NCBI RefSeq assembly: GCF_014385005.1
Contig: NZ_JACRSZ010000004.1
Location: forward strand, 108,004 to 172,003
Direction of reading: 5' to 3'
Source of the DNA: Jingyaoa shaoxingensis
Lineage (GTDB): Bacteria > Bacillota > Clostridia > Lachnospirales > Lachnospiraceae
DNA length: 64,000 bases
Shown: in pieces, positions 58,589 through 64,000 of the stretch
Layout: every line of letters starts with the position of its first letter
How positions within the stretch are numbered: the first letter of the stretch is position 1
The notes under the pieces: generated by a model
What the model saw: only the letters and a program-made list of their open reading frames with translations
Database searches by the model: none
Told to the model about the DNA's origin: nothing
Translations under genes and position numbers: made by a program

Positions 58589-59929
58589 TCAGTAAATCTT
58601 CCACCTGGTCCTGCTCAACACAATAGCAAAGGTCACGGTGGTGCAGGTCCAGGTAATCGGATATGCCCAGCAGATCACCCGGAAGTCCGGAATAAAATGC
58701 AGTGCAATGGTTACATACAGGATACGTCCCACACACCAGAAGCCAAACATTCCAATCATCGGAATCACCGACTTGCCAAGTCCCCTCAGAATACCGATTG
58801 CTTCATGGGTAAAGGTCAGAAACAAATAAAATATGGTGACGGTTCTCATGAATACCACACCATATTCCACCGACTGTGGCTCGGATGTGAAGATTCCGAT
58901 CAGATACGGCGCCAGGATATACATCCCGATTCCCATGAATACTGTAATTACCATACTGGCTGCCATTCCTATAAATGCACCTTTTTTTGCCCGGTCTACT
59001 TTGCCGGCACCCAGATTCTGACTGACCAGTGTAGACAATGCATTGGATACACTGATAATCGGAATAAATACAAAACCCTCAATCTTAGAATGTGCGCCAA
59101 GACCGGACATGGCAAATTCTCCGAAAGAATTAATATTAGACTGTACCACAATATTTCCCAGACTCAGTGCAGAATTCTGGATACCTGCCGGGAGCCCCTG
59201 ATACAGTACCTGTTTCATCATCGGTCCGTCATACTTAAGCTGACTCAGATGAATCCGCATATAGCCCCCAGTTTTCTGCATACGGATCAGACACAGAATA
59301 GCTGACAGTCCCTGGGACACTACTGTGGCAATGGCAGCTCCTGCTACTCCTTTATGCATACCAGCTACCAGCACCAGATCAAGGATCACATTTACTACGG
59401 AAGACACACACAGATAATACAGCGGATGTATGCTGTCTCCCACTGCCCGCATGACTGCCATAAAGATATTATACAGAATAATCATGGAGACTCCGGCAAA
59501 ATAAATCCTGAAATAAGTAATTGAATACGGAATAACATTTTCCGGTGTCTGCATCCAGACCAGCATCTGCGGTGTCAGCCAGACCGTCAGCACCGTTGCC
59601 AGAATACTTGCAATTAACCCAAACAGTACATTGGTGTGAATGGCTTTTGATACATTTTTGTGATCCTTTGCCCCGAAATATCTGGAAATTACCACACCAC
59701 CGCCGATAGAGATTCCGTTAAAAAATCCTACTACCAGAAATGTCAGGCTTCCTCCTGCGCTCACCGCTGCAAAGGATGCATTATCCGCATAATTCCCGAT
59801 CACCCAGGCATCTGCCACATTATAAAGCTGCTGCAAAAGCTGTCCCAGCATCAGTGGTAGTGTGAATTCCCACAGTCCTTTCGCCACAGATCCTTCCGTC
59901 AAATTGATCATTTTCTCTTTTTGTCCCAT
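58589..59929 (-). CDS. MATE-family efflux transporter
   Basis: This 446-residue protein has about twelve membrane helices in two bundles and MATE blocks (LPLMLGQLLQQLYNVADAWVIG near residue 20, SVSNALSTLVSQNLGAG near 290). Such transporters export cationic compounds or drugs using sodium or proton gradients. The start at 59929 follows GGGAG by eight bases and yields the normal length; a longer start at 60004 would add 25 hydrophobic residues with no RBS. Confidence 0.92.
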   Translation of the reverse strand: MGQKEKMINLTEGSVAKGLWEFTLPLMLGQLLQQLYNVADAWVIGNYADNASFAAVSAGGSLTFLVVGFFNGISIGGGVVISRYFGAKDHKNVSKAIHTNVLFGLIASILATVLTVWLTPQMLVWMQTPENVIPYSITYFRIYFAGVSMIILYNIFMAVMRAVGDSIHPLYYLCVSSVVNVILDLVLVAGMHKGVAGAAIATVVSQGLSAILCLIRMQKTGGYMRIHLSQLKYDGPMMKQVLYQGLPAGIQNSALSLGNIVVQSNINSFGEFAMSGLGAHSKIEGFVFIPIISVSNALSTLVSQNLGAGKVDRAKKGAFIGMAASMVITVFMGIGMYILAPYLIGIFTSEPQSVEYGVVFMRTVTIFYLFLTFTHEAIGILRGLGKSVIPMIGMFGFWCVGRILYVTIALHFIPDFRVICWAYPITWTCTTVTFAIVLSRTRWKIY

Positions 59930-60104
59930 ATCCCTGTCTCCCATCATACCCAAAAGGTATAGTATATCCTTCAAACTAAATATTTTACAAACATATTTTT
60001 TCATGTTATCCTCTATTTAGTTGAAAATTTTTGCTTAAATGTTTCACACGTAATTAGAAAATACACTCTCCGAGACCGCCGCAAGGCGGTTTCACTCTTT
60101 TCTG

Positions 60105-60156
60105 GAATCCTGTAAAAAGACCAGCACTTGATATGCTGGTCCTTTTTACAGGATTC
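60105..60156 (-). terminator. Long intrinsic terminator
   Basis: GAATCCTGTAAAAAG plus ACCAGCA pair with TGCTGGT-C-CTTTTTACAGGATTC, one bulged base, followed by further hairpin GACCGCCGCAAGGCGGT at about 60075. It ends the 162-residue membrane protein gene. Confidence 0.85.
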
Positions 60157-60168
60157 TTCTGTTCATTT

Positions 60169-60657
60169 CTAATAAAACATCTGACGGTGCTTATACTGAG
60201 TCAGCTTGATCACTCCGATCAGTGGAATCCAACCTGACAGATAGCCCAGAACCTTTACCTCATCCGGACTGCGATTCTCAAACTTACTGTAAACTGTGGT
60301 AAAACTGGTTCCCAGACACAGGATAGTCAATAACAGTTCCAGAATACCGCCCACTCCGTTAATTCTGGATACTACCAGCGTCAGGATCGGCCAAAAGCGG
60401 AATACATCTGTGGAAATATCGGTATTGATCAGATATAGCCTGGTCTGTCCCATACCATCTCCTGTCACTTCTGACAATGCGTAATAGCGTAAAATCGGAA
60501 TCCACGCCATCCATGCATTGTTGTAGCTGCATATCTTAAACAGCCAGTAGAACTCCAGTGACTGCCAGATATAATAGGCAATACCGAGTATACTAATGCA
60601 GGATGCGATTACCAGCGAAGTAATGCCCGCAAATAAAGTTACCAAAAATGTAATCAT
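60169..60657 (-). CDS. Small membrane protein of unknown function
   Basis: This 162-residue protein has about four hydrophobic helices and a conserved-looking segment YWLFKICSYNNAWMAWIPILRYY, with Trp- and Pro-rich loops, seen in DUF5684-type membrane proteins of Firmicutes. No enzymatic motif is visible. It has its own terminator. A palindrome (60692-60718) lies 35 bp upstream. Confidence 0.75.
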   Translation of the reverse strand: MITFLVTLFAGITSLVIASCISILGIAYYIWQSLEFYWLFKICSYNNAWMAWIPILRYYALSEVTGDGMGQTRLYLINTDISTDVFRFWPILTLVVSRINGVGGILELLLTILCLGTSFTTVYSKFENRSPDEVKVLGYLSGWIPLIGVIKLTQYKHRQMFY

Positions 60658-60691
60658 ATCATTTACTCCTCGTTTGTTTTTTACATAATTC

Positions 60692-60718
60692 GTATCTGTT
60701 CAGTACCTTTACAGATAC
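60692..60718. promoter_or_regulatory. Short palindrome upstream of the small membrane protein
   Basis: GTATCTGT and ACAGATAC form an 8-bp dyad. A similar CTGTTCAGTATCTTCACAGATAC occurs at 4704-4726 and the nagB dyad shares TATCTG/CAGATA, so this could be a dispersed site or repeat family. Confidence 0.4.
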
Positions 60719-60780
60719 TATAATTTTATTTTAACACAGCTCCTCTCAAAAGCACAGTATCTTTGCAGAAAAATGATTAC

Positions 60781-60836
60781 AACAAAAAAGATATTGCTCC
60801 GCCGCCCGCAGGCGGCTTTGCAATATCTTTTTTGTT
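60781..60836 (-). terminator. Strong intrinsic terminator of the surface protein gene
   Basis: AACAAAAAAGATATTGC pairs with GCAATATCTTTTTTGTT, enclosing a GC-rich GCCGCC/GGCGGC stem. It starts 32 bp after the stop codon. Confidence 0.92.
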
Positions 60837-60867
60837 TAAGGTTTATTTGTGAGTTACTTTGTTCTGA

Positions 60868-63800
60868 TTACTGGTTTTTCTTTTTCTTTCTGTAAACAAC
60901 TGCTGTGCATCCTGCCAGAGCTGCCATGCCAAGAAGTATCCAGTATACCATCATATTGGTATCATCTCCCGTCTTCGCTGCGGTCGATGATTTTGCCGAT
61001 CCAGAGGTATTTGAACCACCAGAAGGTTTTGTGGTAGAAGAAGTTTCTTTCTCTGTTTCTTCAGTCTCCTCTGTCTCATCCTGATTATCATCCGCTGCCA
61101 GTGGATTCACAATCGTTGCGCCGGTATCCGTTGCTGTTGTCGGATTGATACCATTCTTGCAATTTTCAGAATAGCTTGGTACACCATAGCCATCCAGATG
61201 TGCGGATGCTCCGATGATTGGATTGTTATTTGCATCTAATTCTGCTACATAGTAGGTGGTGTTAGATGTATTATCCAGTTCGTCAAATACCGTGCTTCCG
61301 GATGTTGCCTTGGAAATTGTAATCGTATTGACTGCAATCGGTGTTCCGCTGAAAGATGCGTTATCATACAGACCAACCTTGATCACTGCATCCACTCCGT
61401 TTTTAGGAGTCTTGTTTGCACTTGTGGTGATCATCTTGGTAACTGTAATGGATCCCTGCATCTCCGCATGTCCGTCCGGTTCTGGCTCAATCGGTACCGG
61501 ATCAGTCTTACTGCTGTCACCCGGCTGTGGGTTGTTCGGATCTTCACTGGTACCTGTTGCAAATACTGCATTGGACAGTTCATTTCCATTCAGAGTTCCG
61601 TCGCCTGCTATTACCAGGTAAGATGCCTTGATATCCACAGATGCTTTCGGTTCCAGTGTTGCGATGGTTGCTGTACTTTCATTTACAGTATATCCGTCTC
61701 CTGCCTGAATTGTGATCTTGCCATTTGGTGAACCAGCACTCAGGGTAGGTACATCATTTACTACGATGTTGTTCACCGTTATGTTACCGATGTTTTCCAC
61801 ATGAATGTTAAATTCAATGGTATCACCCACACGGTAACCGGTTGTTTCCTTGCCATCAACGGTAATTGTGCTGCCCTGAGAAGTCACAGTCTTGGTCACC
61901 TGGATTGCAGAGGATTTTTCATCTGTCGGCACTTCCTTCTCATCTTTTCCAGACGGCTTCGGAGTATCTTCCGGATCTTCCGGTACATCTCCTGTTGCTG
62001 TTGCCACGTTCACGATGGTAGATCCCAGATCTGCTTCTTTTACTGTGTAAGTATAAGTTACTTTCTTCTCTTCTCCAACGTCCAGTGTTCCGATATCAAA
62101 GCTGTCATTCTCTGCCAGTACAATACCTTCCAGACTATCAGCAAGTTTAACATTCATAAGCCTAATATTACCAGCATTCTTTACCGTTACCTGATAAGTA
62201 ATCATATCATGCAGAGATGCCTTTCCCGTTACATCTTTTACTGTACCATCTTGTGCAACAATAGATGTCACGTTCTTGGTTACTTCCAGCTTCGGATCTT
62301 CCACAGTATTTTCTGTTCCGCCACCTTCGCCTGGTTTTTCAGGATCTTCCGGATCCCTTCCAATAATTGCATTACTGATAACATTTCCTTTATCTGCTTC
62401 CTGTACCAGATAATCATATTCAATTACCACCGATTCTACTTTTTCAGCATTATAAGCTTTTGCCGGTAATTCTGTAATGGTAAAGATCGCAGTTGTACCA
62501 TTCTGGATACAGGTCACTCCGTCTGCAGTAATATTAGAAATCGTTCCGGATGCCTTTAAGGTATCTTCGATCTGAAGATTTTTAATCGTCTGATTTCCGG
62601 TATTTACAGCTGTGATCGTGTAGTGGATGGTTTCTCCAACTTTGAACATACCGCTTTCATGAGTACTTTCTCTGGCTGTCTTATTCAGAGAATAGCTTCT
62701 GTCTGCTTCTTCCGTATCAACAGTCTTTTCATTTTCGAAAGTCTTGCCTCCGTCAAATGCGGCTTTTACTATATTGTGGAAGAATCCATTTGCAATATCC
62801 TCTTCTGTAATAGTGTAAGATGCTGTCGCTGTCACGGCTTCACCAGGAGCCACATTCGTTTTCACCAATACATTCGGTGTACCTGCGTCAGCTCCTTCGA
62901 TGATCACACCTGCCAACTCTGTGATTGTCACATCTTTTGCTTCATCATAGATGTTCGTTACACTGATAACAAAACTTACTGTTTCACCCAGCTTATACTG
63001 GTATCCATCTGCCTGTTCATCATTTTTCTTCACTACCAGATTCGGCTCTACCGGTTCCTCCTCTGCTCCATCTGTCACAGTCAAAGTACCGATCGTCTCA
63101 CTTACTGTGTAGTTACTCCTCTTAGCAGTGTATGGTGCGGATTCTTCATCAAAAGCCTGCTCTTCCACTTCTTCCTGTGCCCAGGTGATTTCATAGGTAT
63201 TATCACTGGAGCCAACATAAGTCTGAGATCCTGTGGTTACAAAACCTACAGTTTCACCTTCTGCGAGACCATTTACTTCACCATTAGCTGTTAACGCTTT
63301 ACCATCATATACTTTACTGTCTGTATATGTGAGAATGGTAACTGCTTTCGGTGTAATCTCATAAGTCTTAATAACAGTTCCACTGTAGCTGCCTTCTCCC
63401 GTAATCGTTACGGTGATGGTCTTTACGTCTACAAAGTTGTCTGTGTCATAGCTTACCTTATAGTCGGTTCCTTCTGTCAGCGTATTTCCCTCTTTGTCTG
63501 TGACAGTCGGTGTCCATTTATGCTCCTGGGCATCATATTCATGGTCTCTCGGATCATCTACGGTTACTCCCCTGTAAGACGGGTCTTCCGGCACGATGCT
63601 CTGGGCTGTAATGGTCAGCGTTCCCGGATAATAGGTTACTGTGTAGTTGCCCTGTGCTTCTTCTCCGGATGGGGTAATGGCATATGTTCCTTCTTTCTCT
63701 CCGGCTTCACGGCCAAGTGTGTACGTTACCTTATCCGTTCCGAGAAGTCCACTGTCTGTGGCTGTCAGTTCAGGGTCTGCGTCCCCGTATACCTTACTCT

Positions 63801-64000
63801 TATCATCTGCAGTTACGGTTACATCTTTTGGATTTACAGTTAACGTATACGTAGCTTCTGCTGTCACATAGTTCGGATTCTCTGCCTTTACCGTTACTTC
63901 CCTGCTTCCTACGTCTTTGATAGTCGGGGCGGTTGCTGTCCAGTCTCCATCTCCTACTTTATAGGAAATCACTGTTCCCTCTGTTACATTTGCGGATCTG
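60868..64000 (-). CDS. C-terminal part of a large surface protein (MBG and DUF11 repeats, KTGD anchor)
   Basis: The visible ~1040 residues continue beyond the right edge. Order from the edge: MBG/YDG-type beta modules (VTVTADDKSKVYGDADPEL and a VYDGKALTANG unit), four DUF11-type repeats each opening with L(V/E)VTK-like and VGDTI-like segments, a Cna-B/prealbumin-like module (GSITVTKMITTS), an acidic Glu/Thr stretch and the sorting region. The anchor reads TAAKTGDDTN, then a membrane helix, then RKKKKNQ. It has KTGD in place of LPxTG, so it fits a non-class A sortase, a variant known in gut Clostridia. Such modular proteins act in adhesion or as stalk proteins. Confidence 0.9.
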   Translation of the reverse strand, partial: RSANVTEGTVISYKVGDGDWTATAPTIKDVGSREVTVKAENPNYVTAEATYTLTVNPKDVTVTADDKSKVYGDADPELTATDSGLLGTDKVTYTLGREAGEKEGTYAITPSGEEAQGNYTVTYYPGTLTITAQSIVPEDPSYRGVTVDDPRDHEYDAQEHKWTPTVTDKEGNTLTEGTDYKVSYDTDNFVDVKTITVTITGEGSYSGTVIKTYEITPKAVTILTYTDSKVYDGKALTANGEVNGLAEGETVGFVTTGSQTYVGSSDNTYEITWAQEEVEEQAFDEESAPYTAKRSNYTVSETIGTLTVTDGAEEEPVEPNLVVKKNDEQADGYQYKLGETVSFVISVTNIYDEAKDVTITELAGVIIEGADAGTPNVLVKTNVAPGEAVTATASYTITEEDIANGFFHNIVKAAFDGGKTFENEKTVDTEEADRSYSLNKTARESTHESGMFKVGETIHYTITAVNTGNQTIKNLQIEDTLKASGTISNITADGVTCIQNGTTAIFTITELPAKAYNAEKVESVVIEYDYLVQEADKGNVISNAIIGRDPEDPEKPGEGGGTENTVEDPKLEVTKNVTSIVAQDGTVKDVTGKASLHDMITYQVTVKNAGNIRLMNVKLADSLEGIVLAENDSFDIGTLDVGEEKKVTYTYTVKEADLGSTIVNVATATGDVPEDPEDTPKPSGKDEKEVPTDEKSSAIQVTKTVTSQGSTITVDGKETTGYRVGDTIEFNIHVENIGNITVNNIVVNDVPTLSAGSPNGKITIQAGDGYTVNESTATIATLEPKASVDIKASYLVIAGDGTLNGNELSNAVFATGTSEDPNNPQPGDSSKTDPVPIEPEPDGHAEMQGSITVTKMITTSANKTPKNGVDAVIKVGLYDNASFSGTPIAVNTITISKATSGSTVFDELDNTSNTTYYVAELDANNNPIIGASAHLDGYGVPSYSENCKNGINPTTATDTGATIVNPLAADDNQDETEETEETEKETSSTTKPSGGSNTSGSAKSSTAAKTGDDTNMMVYWILLGMAALAGCTAVVYRKKKKNQ

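Overview
The window reads as chromosome of a gut-type low-to-moderate GC Firmicute, most likely a Lachnospiraceae member of the Blautia kind. This is inferred from gene content: corrinoid-dependent methyl transfer with a RACo-type activator, riboswitch-controlled thiamine salvage, GH36 and domain-swapped GH3 glycosidases, an MBG/DUF11 surface protein with a KTGD-type anchor, strong AGGAGG ribosome binding sites and intrinsic terminators after most operons. No rRNA, tRNA, CRISPR array, prophage or complete insertion sequence was seen.

Layout. 1-4000 (minus): a LacI repressor and a downstream aldo/keto reductase plus FGGY (xylulokinase-type) sugar kinase, with four LacI-type operators at the two promoter regions. 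4044-7496: scattered single genes (GNAT acetyltransferase, Fe-S aldo/keto reductase, an 85-residue stand-alone FakA C-terminal-like protein, a metallo-beta-lactamase-fold hydrolase). 7537-19777 (minus): a one-carbon/corrinoid region. A pterin methyltransferase and corrinoid protein form one unit. A second unit runs RACo-like activator, DUF2284 protein, second corrinoid protein, PucR-type regulator, then a FecBCDE/BtuFCD-type ABC importer, and ends with an alpha-galactosidase. 20075-25145: thymidine kinase, a small unannotated type I toxin-antitoxin locus, an alcohol/aldehyde dehydrogenase pair and a CapA-like protein.

25287-28990 (minus) holds the most unusual gene: a lipoprotein with two almost identical CbiK (anaerobic cobalt chelatase family) domains and a C-terminal domain resembling the N-terminal domain of the ABC substrate-binding protein. 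It lies behind a cobalamin riboswitch with its own promoter and terminator. 29044-33680 (minus) is a TPP-riboswitch-controlled salvage operon thiM-thiE-HAD-thiD-cytX. It has taken up two palindromic intergenic elements, one of which now encodes the end of the HAD protein. A 142-bp IS66-like MITE with a perfect 8-bp target duplication lies just upstream.

33903-47139: a hybrid sensor kinase, a BMP-family binding protein, uridine kinase, a GH3 glucosidase, a heterodimeric ABC exporter, a secreted transglutaminase-like protein, a MalY/PatB-type lyase and a YhcH-type protein. 47360-51149: nagB-nagA, a LysR regulator and a small alarmone synthetase. 51283-55143 (minus): D-lyxose isomerase and class II aldolase, then glycogen synthase carrying an unusual ~250-residue repetitive charged tail. 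55358-58569 (plus): a phospholipid operon (flippase-like protein, PS synthase, PS decarboxylase, PAP2 phosphatase). 58589-64000 (minus): a MATE pump, a small membrane protein and the C-terminal part of a large surface protein that runs off the right edge.
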